From NCBI GenBank assembly GCA_964428355.1, contig CAYRYU010000001.1, positions 248,001 to 312,000 of the forward strand: DNA of 64,000 nucleotides. Direction: 5' to 3'. This DNA is from CAYRYU01 sp964428355. GTDB taxonomy: Bacteria; Muiribacteriota; Ozemobacteria; Ozemobacterales; Ozemobacteraceae. Below the pieces are notes generated by a model. That model worked only from the letters and a program-made list of their open reading frames with translations, was not told where the DNA came from and ran no database searches. A program made the position numbers and the translations under genes. Position 1 is the first letter of the stretch, and every line of letters begins with the position of its first letter. Of this stretch, positions 28,201 through 35,808 are shown in pieces.

Positions 28201-30645
28201 GGACTGGAGGTCGCTGCAGGTGAAGTTCCAGGTGTTCCTGTCGGAGAAACCGGCGAAGGGAAGGCCGGTGGCATCGACAAAGCTTCCCGCCGCGACGGTC
28301 ACGTAGTAGCCCAACCCGTCATCGGAAAGCTTGACTGGGGGCTGGATGGTTGCCTGCGAGCCCGCGACTGTGACGTTGGCCATCGCGACAGTTTGCTGCA
28401 CGGAATCATCAGACAACTTGCGGATCTGGATGACCCCTGTCCCGATCTTCGTCACTGGCTCGCTGAAGTTCATGACCAGAGCCACGTTGGAGGCCACCCC
28501 GAGGCTTCCGGTCGAGGGGACCAGCGGGTTGGCGGCAGCCAGAGCTGGCGGTTGGACATCGCCGGTCGTGAAGGCCCAGGCGTTGGTGGCGGTGAAACCG
28601 GCGTAGGCGTTTCCGCTCAAATCGCGGATCGCGCCGCCCGAAACGGTCACGTAGTAACCGGCTCCGGCTCCCGAAAGATCCTGGGAAAGCTGGATCGTCA
28701 CTATGGAACCGGCAACCGTGATCTTCGCCGCATCAGCGGGCAGGTTGAACTGCTCGACGACGGTATTGTTGCTGGCAAGCCGGACGGTGATGCTTCCGGA
28801 GGTTCCGAGGGCGACTCCTTCTGAAAAGGACATGATGAGGGGAGGCCGCACGGGAACGTTGGTCGCGCCATTAACCGGATTGAGGGGGTTGGTCGTGACC
28901 AGGACCGGCGCGGTGGTATCGCGGCAGGTGAAGGTCCAGGAGAGTTTGTCCGTCCAACCCAGGAACCCGAGGCCTGAAAGGTCGCGGATCGCGTTCGCCG
29001 CAACGGTGACGTAAAAGCCCGCCCCGGTTTCGGGAAGGGCGTTCGCGAGATTTATCGTGACCTGGGCCGCGTTGCATGTCACTGATGCGGCCTGGGCGGG
29101 AACCGCCATGTCGAACTGCTGGACGACGGAATCGTCCGCGATGCGCCTCACGGCGATCACGCCCGCGGTTCCCTTGGCGACGTTCTGGTCGAAGTTCATG
29201 ACAAGGGTGTTCGGGCCGGGGATGTTGACCGTGCCATTCGCGGGGACGAGTGCATTGGCGGCGGCGAGCTGGGGACCGACCACATCACCGCAGCTGAAGA
29301 CCCAGGCGGTGTTGGCAAGGATGCCGGCGAAGAGGTTTCCGGAAAGATCCCGGATGACATTGTTGGCAACGTTGACGTAGTAGCTGTTGCCATCGGCTTT
29401 GAGATTTCCGGAGAGGACGACCGTGGCAACCGCACCGTTGATGGAAACGCGGGCGGCTTGCGCGGGAACGGCGATGTCGAGCTGCTCGACGATGGCACCG
29501 TCGGATTGCCGGCGGATGGTGATTACACCGCTCGCTCCGAGCTGGACGGGTTCATTGAAAGTCATGGTGAGGACGGTGGCCGTAGAAACGTTGGTGGCAC
29601 CGTTCGCGGGAGAGAGCGGGTTGGCGGCGGCCAGAGTCGGAGCGGTCTTGTCGATGAAGTTGACCTTGATTCCGACCGAAGCCTTGCCCTTCAAGCCTTT
29701 TGGATCAGTGACTTCAAGGGTGACGCTGGCGATCCCGTCGATCTGGGGGGCAGCGAACTGGGCGGTAAGGTTACCTGCACCCAGGGTCAGTGCGATCGGG
29801 TTGCTCGCGATCACGGCGCTCCATGCGTAAGTCAGCGCTTCCCCTTCGAGATCGGTGGCGGACGCGACGAGGTTGACCTGGGTTCCGGCATCAACCGTTG
29901 TCTTGTCGGTAGTCAGGGAAACGAACGGTGGGAAGTTGATTGCACCCGATTTAACCAAGGTCAGAATGTAACTGATCGGGGAAAAAGTCGATCCAGGGGG
30001 AAGGGGGGGAAAGAAAAGAAGGGGCGCATTCCCCGAAAAAGCAGGGGAAAGAACGGTCATTGGCGCGGTTACGCTCGCGGGCATTCCCGGAGTCGTGAAG
30101 TAACCGTTGGCGTCACTCGTGATGGTTTCTCCCCAGACCTTCATCTGGACAAAGGGAGCGGGTTTGCCATCGGTATCGAACAGCTGGCCGACGGCGTAGG
30201 ATGTCGCCTCGACGAGAAGTATCGAGCCCACCATTCCCGGAGAGCCGTTTCCCGGAGTGGTGAAGTAATCGGAAATCTGCTTGTACAGTTTGCCGTCCTT
30301 GGTCCGGAAACGGGCAACAACCCGATAGGTACCCTCGGGAACGGGGCCGATCGAGAATGAACCGTCGGGGCCGGTGGTTCCGAAAACCCCCGAATTCGAT
30401 TCGAGGTACACGTCCGCGGACGCGACAGGGAATCCTGCGCCCTGGGCCCGCACATCCTCCCGCACGCTTACGGCCTGGAGGCCGGCAACGGAGGAAAGAA
30501 CCTGCCCGGTAATCATGGGACCGGTCGTGGTGGGAACGTAAACCACCCCGGAATCCCCTCCCCCGCCGCATCCCCAAATACCAAAAGCGGCCAGGAGAAG
30601 AGTGAAAAGACCCAATAACGGAACTGCGCGCCTGAATTTTTCCAC
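22252..30645 (-). CDS. Giant lipoprotein: Ig-like repeats plus Kelch domain
   Basis: This is a protein of about 2,797 residues. I chose GTG 30645 (GAGGGGG upstream); the TTG at 30660 lacks a ribosome site. An N-terminal helix runs into a lipobox-like GIWGCGGGG, then a carboxypeptidase-regulatory-like region (to ~200) and a PKD-like domain (~240-330). Eight SbsA-type Ig repeats of ~120 residues follow, opening like DTTAPVLVTTNPLNPVNGAT. Twelve ~102-residue repeats of another Ig-like type come next (opening like DNSSPTVVVSSNDADGIV, ending ATDRAGNANAAATG). A C-terminal Kelch-like beta-propeller ends the protein (~2520-2790; IYVFGG, IYVVGG, IYVAGG, VYLLGG). It is probably a surface-displayed stalk carrying a propeller head; adhesion or glycan binding is inference. 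The 12 repeats are very alike, so copy number may vary between strains or be mis-assembled. Confidence 0.85.
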   Translation of the reverse strand: MEKFRRAVPLLGLFTLLLAAFGIWGCGGGGDSGVVYVPTTTGPMITGQVLSSVAGLQAVSVREDVRAQGAGFPVASADVYLESNSGVFGTTGPDGSFSIGPVPEGTYRVVARFRTKDGKLYKQISDYFTTPGNGSPGMVGSILLVEATSYAVGQLFDTDGKPAPFVQMKVWGETITSDANGYFTTPGMPASVTAPMTVLSPAFSGNAPLLFFPPLPPGSTFSPISYILTLVKSGAINFPPFVSLTTDKTTVDAGTQVNLVASATDLEGEALTYAWSAVIASNPIALTLGAGNLTAQFAAPQIDGIASVTLEVTDPKGLKGKASVGIKVNFIDKTAPTLAAANPLSPANGATNVSTATVLTMTFNEPVQLGASGVITIRRQSDGAIVEQLDIAVPAQAARVSINGAVATVVLSGNLKADGNSYYVNVANNVIRDLSGNLFAGILANTAWVFSCGDVVGPQLAAANALVPANGTVNIPGPNTLVMNFDQNVAKGTAGVIAVRRIADDSVVQQFDMAVPAQAASVTCNAAQVTINLANALPETGAGFYVTVAANAIRDLSGLGFLGWTDKLSWTFTCRDTTAPVLVTTNPLNPVNGATNVPVRPPLIMSFSEGVALGTSGSITVRLASNNTVVEQFNLPADAAKITVAGSIVTIQLSQDLSGAGAGYYVTVSGGAIRDLSGNAYAGFTATNAWAFTTGDVQPPALAAANPLVPSTGSLGVASNVALVMNFSEPVTKIGTGVIQIRKLSDDSVQQTVAMANVTVAGSQATIQPPVKLSDDGLGYYVTVAAGSFVDATGLPFAGFSDRNTWNFTCSDLQSPVLVTTGALNPANGATNVPVNTQFVMTFNEAVKHGTGIITVKKSTDNSTVTQIDLGVSTAPVTITGTIVTMQFPVALPGDGGQYYLSVPAGAIKDIAGNNFVGITTTNGWVIRTVDIIAPTLAATPFTPASGAVGIASNTQLVMNFSETIVLGTIGKITVRRKSDDSLVTVLDVATDSAKIAVAGTQVTMTLPAKLIADGNPEYVTVQAGCFKDTAGNSFAGFIDNTTWVFTTLDQTPPVLATVAPFNPVSGAVQVATDANLIVWFNENVQLGNTGKIQIRGRLDNALFEEFDMASSTQKARVSVAGTQVTINPSIPFPTDGSEFSVLIGAGVVLDIPNNAFVGITDSSIWTFRPIDLVAPVTSVAFTPANGTRGVAVDTDLTIDFGEPMLKANSGVINIYRRGTTDTVFEAFDLSNTAQSARITVVNRKVTIDTTNALANDGGEYYVLIPSGALTDTAGNPYAGVTSSATWAFRTIDQVGPTVTLQAGIGPVIQDSNTVNFIASFVEADAIATSAPFAAPTIQFGASAPVAMNPTGSNLAWTYSWDVPAGCDGTTTVTIVANDLSGNANAAATGSNTFLIDNTGPAVVVGDGRAIPLVKPGDIITTLATFTEIDQIDETTPPTIQIGTVVNVVNMTKIDNKHWQHTWTVPNVVTASHAVTIVARDRLGHANSAATGRIEYGIDNTIPTVALTDDHADALVKKNDVVNFTATFVENDYINEATPPKISISGIGTNLAMAKTSNLVWTYAWTVPSGSDGLATITIAATDRVGNANATATGKILYRIDNSSPTVVVSSNDADGIVRSGNNVTITALFTDADQIDETPVPTISIGGIVTNANMTKVTNATWTYNWAVPAGNDGVATIAIVATDRVGNGCASPTGLTSFLVDNIAPTVVMSDNHPDAVVKQGNAVKFTATFTDADQINTTTPPQITIGAAPAANMTMTSNKVWTYDWTAPAGNGALAITITATDRAGNANAAATGKVAYTLDNTAPTVGLGDNQIDHVVRLGNVVNIIATFTEANALQSSPVPTITIGSVVTAQAMTQVDNLHWTYAWTVPAGNTGTQPVSIIASDVAGNANAAPTGSTSYYIDNSSPTVVLSDDQADVIVENPTAVHITAAFTETDMIDETTVPAITIGTQVVGAAMTKVDNTHWTYTWNVAFGKNGSAPVIITAKDRAGNTNATATGRIEYLINNPPPTVSLADDHADTIVRNGDTVNVTATFVAGGGISEAPTVPLITIAAAGITNQPMTKTNNLVWTYSWVVPAGVDGPATFTINATDTWGNGNDPATGKVSYTIDNTRPALTFSDNQTDQFVRDPDTVNITATFVEANNVDETTPPTITIAGGGVLNAAMTKTSNLIWTYSWNVPAGTALATVTVVAHDVAGNLTASPTAGRFQYVVDNELPTVGIGDNHPDAIVKQGNIVHFIATFTDFDQINEVTAPTITIGTLVSGQTMTKTDNLHWYYDWTVPAGNGSAGVWIGCTDRAGNANATTTGKIVYTLDNTVPTVALTNNLASNVVQLGDVATITATFTENDQIDEVTSPTIKIGALAPVTMTKVSNLVWRYVWTVPTGNDGTNNITITATDRAGNANTAPTGSTSFVIDNTGPAVVLSDNAPSVVVVATDSILITATLTDLSAIDATPASAPRITIGTQVLNQAMTMVDNTHWTYTWKVNTGVGSIPVSILAYDAFGHVNSAATGRTEFYLHMRRTEAATAVIGNKIYVFGGSNTEGTQTPVSSAEVYDTDTGLWSLVASMPGGARWGMAAAVSGTNIYVVGGSVDNTSYNVTGRLEVYDTSLKSWSTKTAMTTARFIPGAAVLNGNIYVAGGQDLNQVDLNVVEAYNITGNSWTTKKFMPGSGLGPNMAVVNGILYCVGAIQSQSVFQYDEGTNLWSLKTDLAHGLGLCPLGVYNNKVYLLGGVGIDPLSGANSVIQIYDPSTGTTDSTRSLAATRGWAGGGLGTVGGATRIFAVEGTTTGAAVEAVTP

Positions 30646-30700
30646 GGCGTACCCCCTCAAAAGATTGAATCAGTGGAAGAAAAGATCTCGAAAAGAAGAT

Positions 30701-30730
30701 ATGTTAATCAGGAGTGGCTCCCCGGGTCAA
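30701..30730 (-). promoter_or_regulatory. Candidate promoter of the giant lipoprotein gene
   Basis: On the minus strand TTGACC (30730-30725) is followed after 18 bases by TAACAT (30706-30701), about 56 bases before the GTG start. The -35 is 5/6 and the -10 is 4/6 to consensus. It lies in the only gap (30646-30847) between the upstream PhnD-like stop and this gene. Confidence 0.4.
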
Positions 30731-30847
30731 TACCTTTTTTTTCACTACAGAGCCGGCGCTCACAAAGCCTTTGGGAGCCGATCCCCATGGCCGGATCCCT
30801 GTACCGGGCAGCCTTTCTCTCAAAAAGGGGTACAAGAAGACAATCAG

Positions 30848-31801
30848 TCACCCGCCACGGTCTCGGAGGGAGCGAAGAAACTCCTGGATCTCCGTTTCGG
30901 GAAGAAATCGCTGGTACCCACGCCGTTCCTGAAGAGATCCGAGCGTTTCCGGGCCACGTTCCAGGCTACCCATTTGGAGGAAGAGCCGCCGGATTTTTTC
31001 CTTCACCTCGAGCGGGAGGTCCTTTCTCACGACGATCGGGTCGGTTGGAAGCCAGTCGGTCCAGGCGATCACCCGGACATCGGAACCGATCCTCTCCTGG
31101 ATTTCCGGGGAAAGGACCTCGGTTGGGGTTCCCACCAACAAACTTCCAGAAGCCCACCCCGGGCTTGATCCGCCAGGATTGTCGATGAAAATTGCCGCGC
31201 CATCGACTTTTCCCTCCCGCAGAAGGGCGAGACTGCGGGAATGGTTCCCGGAAAACACGATGTCGCTGAAGGATCGGACAGGATCCATGCCCGTCTTCCG
31301 GAACAGCCGGGCGGGGTACAGAAACCCGCTCCCCGACAGCCGGTCGACATAAGCGAACCTTCTCCCCTGGAGGCCCGCCAAATCGGTTATTCCAGAATCC
31401 CGAAGGACCACGATCGCTCCCTTGAAAACGGGGCGACCGTTCTGAACGGGACGGCAAAGAGCCTCGAAACCTTTTGATTCGCCCACCTGCTCGAAAAGCC
31501 CGTTGCTGAACCAGGCGACCCTGACCTTGCCGAACTCGAGGAGTTGTACAAGGGAATCGTAATCGACGGCGATGTTCATCGGAACAGATGCATTCAGATG
31601 GAGGGCAAGAAAGTCCATCAGGGGGGCAAAATCCTTCTTCAATTCCTCATCCGGCCTATAGGGAAGGATCCCGAAAGGGAGCTCCTCCGCCCCGGAAAAT
31701 TTCCATTCAACGCGAAGATCGCCCGGGTCCACCGTCGGGGAGAAAAAGGCCCATCCCCCGATCATCATTACCGCCAGAAAACCCCACAACCATCGCTTCA
31801 T
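30848..31801 (-). CDS. PhnD-type periplasmic substrate-binding protein
   Basis: This is a 317-residue protein. A hydrophobic N-terminal helix (residues 4-21) acts as signal or membrane anchor, without a lipobox Cys. The rest matches the PhnD/phosphonate-binding-like fold: GILPYRPDEELKKDFAPLMD at the start of the domain, VAWFSNGLF, DLAGLQGRRFAYVDRLSGSG, and DGAAIFIDN. PhnD proteins bind phosphonate, phosphite or phosphate for ABC importers, and related domains serve as sensors. No ABC ATPase or permease is nearby. The start overlaps the stop of the NTT-HEAT gene by four bases (ATGA), placing it third in an operon headed by a dCache-HAMP protein. A sensing role is therefore at least as likely as transport. 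The ligand is unknown. Confidence 0.75.
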   Translation of the reverse strand: MKRWLWGFLAVMMIGGWAFFSPTVDPGDLRVEWKFSGAEELPFGILPYRPDEELKKDFAPLMDFLALHLNASVPMNIAVDYDSLVQLLEFGKVRVAWFSNGLFEQVGESKGFEALCRPVQNGRPVFKGAIVVLRDSGITDLAGLQGRRFAYVDRLSGSGFLYPARLFRKTGMDPVRSFSDIVFSGNHSRSLALLREGKVDGAAIFIDNPGGSSPGWASGSLLVGTPTEVLSPEIQERIGSDVRVIAWTDWLPTDPIVVRKDLPLEVKEKIRRLFLQMGSLERGPETLGSLQERRGYQRFLPETEIQEFLRSLRDRGG

Positions 31802-34572
31802 TTCATCACCTCCAGGCGGGAAAGCTCGCTCCGCAGTGATTCGAGGTCGGAAGAACCAATACCATCCATGCCCAGGGTCGGAACCAGCCCCCGAACCACC
31901 CCTGGATTACGACGCCATTCCAGGAGGGGGACAAAGACCGAAACAATCGAATGCGGAAGAAGTCTTTCGAGCAGTTCGACGGCCACGGACGCCATGAAGG
32001 TGTCTTTTCCCTGGACTGCCCGCACGGCATCCAAAAGAGAGGGTGGGTCGTCGGTCAGGAGAGCGATCCCCGCCGAAAGGTGGAGGAGCTTCGCATTCCA
32101 GGACTCGTATTCACCGTGGCCTTCCAATAACGGTTTCCCATTCGCAGGTTCGGGAATCCGCTTCCTGATCTCCTCGAGAATAACGAAAGCCCGAACCAGA
32201 AAGGACAACTTTTTCTGGAAGACCTCGAGAAGGCCGGGGTCGTCGCGATCAAAAAAAAACCGTATCAGAGCCATTCCCGCGGGGGGTTCGCGAAAATCCG
32301 CGGTCCGAAGATGCTCGAGCAGCGGCGTGGGATCACCCCAGCCGCCCTCTCGGGGAACCTCGAGGCATTTCTCCACGATCCGGGCGACGACCGGTTCCCC
32401 TTCCCCAAGTATTTTCAAGAGATTTCCACGACGCGGCCCGGAGGGAAGCCTGAAAACTTTCTGCAGGGTTGCCAGGGGGATTCCAAGCCCACTTCCGTGG
32501 AGAAGGAAACCGCTTTGTTGCCTTTCCTCCTCGGTCATTCCCCCGAACATTCTCCACAAGACCTCGGGATCACGCCGGGTGGCCTCTTCCAACGCTTCCG
32601 ACGCCATGCTCGCGGCTTTCCCGGTCCCTTCCCTGGCTTCACGGGCGAGAAACTCGAGCGCCGAGGTCGTCCTCAGGGCTCCCAAAGACCGGAAAGCGCA
32701 CCGGGCAACATCCTCTCCCGGATCGCGGGCAAGCGCGAAAAGCTCTGGTAGGAATTCGGCCGAACCAAGCCGTCCGATTACCACCGCGGCGGAGGCACGT
32801 TCGATGTTGGGTTCCGCCCTAACCATCTGGGCCAGGGCGGCGACGGCGCTTTCGAGGGAGGAAGTTTCCCAACCATATTTCAGGTAGGCCCACAGGGCAT
32901 TTCCGCGAACCCTGTGGTTGGGATGTGGGAAAAGCGCAAGGAGGGACTTTTCCTCTCCATGGCCCAGCGTTGGGGCGAGGCTTTCGAGGACGTCGGCAAG
33001 GACCCGCGGTTCGCGAGGGGTCTCGAGGAAAGAGCGAAGGCATGCCCGTCCTGCCGGATGAACAGACAGAAGGCGAATGAGTGCGTTCAGGTTCGCGGGG
33101 TCGGATTCGGACTCCAACAAAGGCATCAAGAGGCCTTCCTCCCAGTCCTCGGGGTTGGAACCCAGCTGCACGATCGCTTTCCCCCGAACGTCCGGCCGGG
33201 GGTCGGAGAAAAGCGTTCGAAGATGCCTTATCCGATCGACCCTGGAAAGAAACCCGAGCCCTTCGATACCGGCAAGATTTTCCTCAGTGGAACGGGCTTC
33301 GAGGGTTGCCTGGATCATCGCTGGGTAGAGGGAAAGGACCCGCGCGTTACGGGTGAGGGTGAATATGGCGATCCCGGCGATGATCAGGAAGATCCCTCCC
33401 ACCGGGCCTCCACCAAAATGCTTCCAAACCAGGAGGCCCAGGCCCACGGAAATGATGGTGCAACTGTCCGCGATATTCAGCCACCGTCTGTAGAATCCAC
33501 GTGCTTCCTGGGGAAGAGGCTCGAAAAGAAGGACCCAGACCGGGGCCATGAACACGAAGGTCGATGTTCGGGTCAGAAACTGTGCACCAACCATGGTGGA
33601 AAGGGATGGATGAAACCACGCAACGCTCGCGGCCAGGAAAGTGAAAACGGGACGGATTCCCAGCAGCAGCCCGAGCGGAAGGCGGCTGAAAAGCCATCCT
33701 CCCAGGAGGCCCTGGGTCAACAGGACGGAAAGATCGATGGCGGCGTTGACCAGTCCGAGAAATGAGGCCATCGAGGCGGCATCCGGGAAAAACCGAGGGA
33801 GGTTTCCGTTGAACTGGAACTCCACCAGGTTGACGATCAGGCTTCCGAACATCGAGATGACGATGACCGCAAGACAATACTTGCGGTAGATTTCCGGGAA
33901 TGCAGGGGTTTCGGGGTCTCCATTCCCGGTGCGAGGAAGCCCATTTCCGGACGCGGAAACCGGCGGTGGTGCCGCTGGCGAAGCAGCTCCCGGAGAGATT
34001 TCAACAACCTGCGGGGGCAGAAGGTTCAACGAGAACCGGGCACCCAGGAAGAGAATCGCGCCGAACAGGAACAACATCGGGAACCCCGTCTGGGCGAGCA
34101 GGAATTTTAGGAACAACCCCGCCATGATGGATCCGATGGTTCCCAACGCCATAATCACCGGAAGGCCCCGTTTGGCGTCACGCAGCAAGAGAATCTGTCC
34201 CGAAAGATCGAAGAAGGCCTGGGCGGAATGGAGATCGAAGCAACGGAACCCGACCAGGGCGGCGAAGATCAGAAGCCCGCTCTGCTTTTCACCGAAAATG
34301 GCGAACGCGAAGGCAAGAAGGGCGAACCCCGGAAGCGCACCGGAGAGGAACCCGCGGCCCTTCAATCGAGCATGGGGAAGCATCATCAGCTGGGTTACGA
34401 TGAAAAGGGCGGGAAAGCAGACGAAATACCAGGGCCACCCCCCGGGTCCGTATTCCGACAGGAAAAGCGAAGAGAATGCGAGCACCATGATGGTGACCGC
34501 ACTTTTCTGGCAGAAGAAAAGCAGGGCGAGAACCCGAAAACCGGGAACCCTGCTCACTCCTGACGGTTCCAT
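31798..34572 (-). CDS. ADP/ATP carrier-like (NTT/MFS) membrane protein fused to HEAT repeats
   Basis: This is a 924-residue protein. Residues ~1-430 form a 12-helix MFS-like domain with NTT (ATP/ADP translocase)-like wording, such as ALGTIGSIMAGLFLKFLLA and QFNGNLPRFFPDAASMASFL. Residues ~450-924 are soluble HEAT-type helical repeats, for example DPRPDVRGKAIVQLGSNPE, HPNHRVRGNALWAYLKYG and DPGEDVARCAFRSLGALRT. Free-living bacteria have NTT-like/HEAT proteins of unknown function, and nucleotide exchange should not be assumed. The gene overlaps both neighbours: 19 bases with the dCache-HAMP gene upstream and 4 bases with the PhnD-like gene downstream. The three products are therefore made together and may form one envelope complex. 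Confidence 0.7.
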   Translation of the reverse strand: MEPSGVSRVPGFRVLALLFFCQKSAVTIMVLAFSSLFLSEYGPGGWPWYFVCFPALFIVTQLMMLPHARLKGRGFLSGALPGFALLAFAFAIFGEKQSGLLIFAALVGFRCFDLHSAQAFFDLSGQILLLRDAKRGLPVIMALGTIGSIMAGLFLKFLLAQTGFPMLFLFGAILFLGARFSLNLLPPQVVEISPGAASPAAPPPVSASGNGLPRTGNGDPETPAFPEIYRKYCLAVIVISMFGSLIVNLVEFQFNGNLPRFFPDAASMASFLGLVNAAIDLSVLLTQGLLGGWLFSRLPLGLLLGIRPVFTFLAASVAWFHPSLSTMVGAQFLTRTSTFVFMAPVWVLLFEPLPQEARGFYRRWLNIADSCTIISVGLGLLVWKHFGGGPVGGIFLIIAGIAIFTLTRNARVLSLYPAMIQATLEARSTEENLAGIEGLGFLSRVDRIRHLRTLFSDPRPDVRGKAIVQLGSNPEDWEEGLLMPLLESESDPANLNALIRLLSVHPAGRACLRSFLETPREPRVLADVLESLAPTLGHGEEKSLLALFPHPNHRVRGNALWAYLKYGWETSSLESAVAALAQMVRAEPNIERASAAVVIGRLGSAEFLPELFALARDPGEDVARCAFRSLGALRTTSALEFLAREAREGTGKAASMASEALEEATRRDPEVLWRMFGGMTEEERQQSGFLLHGSGLGIPLATLQKVFRLPSGPRRGNLLKILGEGEPVVARIVEKCLEVPREGGWGDPTPLLEHLRTADFREPPAGMALIRFFFDRDDPGLLEVFQKKLSFLVRAFVILEEIRKRIPEPANGKPLLEGHGEYESWNAKLLHLSAGIALLTDDPPSLLDAVRAVQGKDTFMASVAVELLERLLPHSIVSVFVPLLEWRRNPGVVRGLVPTLGMDGIGSSDLESLRSELSRLEVMK

Positions 34573-35693
34573 TTTCGCTTCCAGAGCTCATCGATCATCC
34601 GGTTCCGCTCCAGCCTTTCGGTCATGTTGTTGAGAGCCCGGCAGGCCTCCCCAAGCTCGTCGTCGGATGGGTTTTCAACCCTCCAGGAAAGAACCCCCTC
34701 GCCAATTTTGCGAATTCCTTCGATCAGGAAAAAGATCTGTTCGATCAGCCGGTCCGCGAGCAGGAGGGCAGCCACAGCGGCCAACAAAAGCGAGAACACC
34801 CCGAAGGCCACCACTCCCAGAGTGAACTCGTTTACAACGGAAGCGATTGCGCTCCGGGGAAACCCAACCAGAAGGAACCCCTGGAGAGTGGGTATTGATT
34901 CCAGTGAGAGGAGATACTCCTTGTCTCCCAGAGTGGTCCATGTCGAATTTCCCCCGGAAGGACCACCTTCATTGACTTGAATGACCGCAGCGCTGAGATC
35001 ACGCGGAAGGTCCGACCCCAGCCGGGCAAGGATGTTCCCTGCCCGGTCGGCAAGGATTAGGAACCCGTTCCCGCAGGAAAACCCCTGCAGGATCTCTTGC
35101 AGGGCTGCCCCGTTGACATGCATACCGATGCTCAGGACTCCGATCACCTGCCTGGGGTCGTCCAGAGCCCGTATCGGAACCTTCATGACTATCGTCGGCC
35201 CTTGTCGGAGGGAGTCCAGGCGCTCGGATACCGCCATCTCGTTGGTCGAAAGAACCTGTTGAAAGGCCTTCTGGAGTGGAGCGAACTTTTCCCCCGGCTT
35301 CATCAGGTTCCGCCCGATGAGGCCCTCGGCGGCGGATGAGTCGTGCCGGTCGGCGGCAGAAATCACCTTTCCCTGCAGGTCATAGACGATCGCATTGAGG
35401 AAAAGGGGGTTCTGCCTGAGAAACGGTTGCAAGACCTCGGACTGTTTCCGATGATCGGGATACTGGAGGTTGGGGTGGTCTGCCACCGAGAAGAGCTGTT
35501 TCCTGATTTCATCGAACTTGAGGGCAAGCCCCTGGCGGATGGCATCCCCGAAAAGCTTCTGGTTCTGGATGAGCTGCCCGGCAAGAACGCTCCTCAACCG
35601 CGTTATCACGAAGAAACCCATCACCGAAGCGCCCAGGAGCGCCGCGAGACATACGATGAACACCATCTGGTGCCGGATCTTCCGGAATGGCAT
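34554..35693 (-). CDS. dCache-HAMP membrane sensor without an output domain
   Basis: This is a 379-residue protein. The first membrane helix (~10-30) is followed by a large extracytoplasmic dCache-like sensor (~35-275; AIVYDLQGKVISAADRHDSS, VIGVLSIGMHVNG, LILADRAGNIL). A second membrane helix (~285-308) leads to a HAMP domain (~308-360; IRKIGEGVLSWRVENPSDDE). The chain stops about 20 residues after HAMP, so there is no kinase, methyl-accepting or cyclase domain. Signal output would have to go through a partner. The gene is first in a three-gene overlapping operon with the NTT-HEAT and PhnD-like proteins. The start has a GGGGGAG ribosome site. The frame has a normal stop, and the overlap with the next gene argues against a simple truncation. 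Confidence 0.8.
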   Translation of the reverse strand: MPFRKIRHQMVFIVCLAALLGASVMGFFVITRLRSVLAGQLIQNQKLFGDAIRQGLALKFDEIRKQLFSVADHPNLQYPDHRKQSEVLQPFLRQNPLFLNAIVYDLQGKVISAADRHDSSAAEGLIGRNLMKPGEKFAPLQKAFQQVLSTNEMAVSERLDSLRQGPTIVMKVPIRALDDPRQVIGVLSIGMHVNGAALQEILQGFSCGNGFLILADRAGNILARLGSDLPRDLSAAVIQVNEGGPSGGNSTWTTLGDKEYLLSLESIPTLQGFLLVGFPRSAIASVVNEFTLGVVAFGVFSLLLAAVAALLLADRLIEQIFFLIEGIRKIGEGVLSWRVENPSDDELGEACRALNNMTERLERNRMIDELWKRKWNRQE

Positions 35694-35735
35694 GTTCTTC
35701 TCCCCCGCCGGCGTTTTGCGGTCACCGGCAGGGGA

Positions 35736-35765
35736 ATTTAACCATCAAGAGTCTGTCCGATGCAA
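35736..35765 (-). promoter_or_regulatory. Candidate promoter of the dCache/NTT-HEAT/PhnD operon
   Basis: On the minus strand TTGCAT (35765-35760) is followed after 18 bases by TTAAAT (35741-35736), about 43 bases before the sensor ATG. Both boxes are only partial matches. The site lies in the short space after the second lipoprotein's stop. Confidence 0.35.
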
Positions 35766-35808
35766 GCCGAACCTGCCGGGGTAGCTGAACCTCCTCCCGG
35801 GTGGAGGC

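Noticed and set aside
22252..30660. TTG at 30660 as the lipoprotein start
   Set aside because: No ribosome site precedes it. GTG at 30645 has GAGGGGG at good spacing and gives a normal signal peptide.
30848..31801. Phosphonate ABC importer
   Set aside because: Only the binding protein is present; no ATPase or permease gene lies near it, and the operon partners are a sensor and an NTT-HEAT protein.
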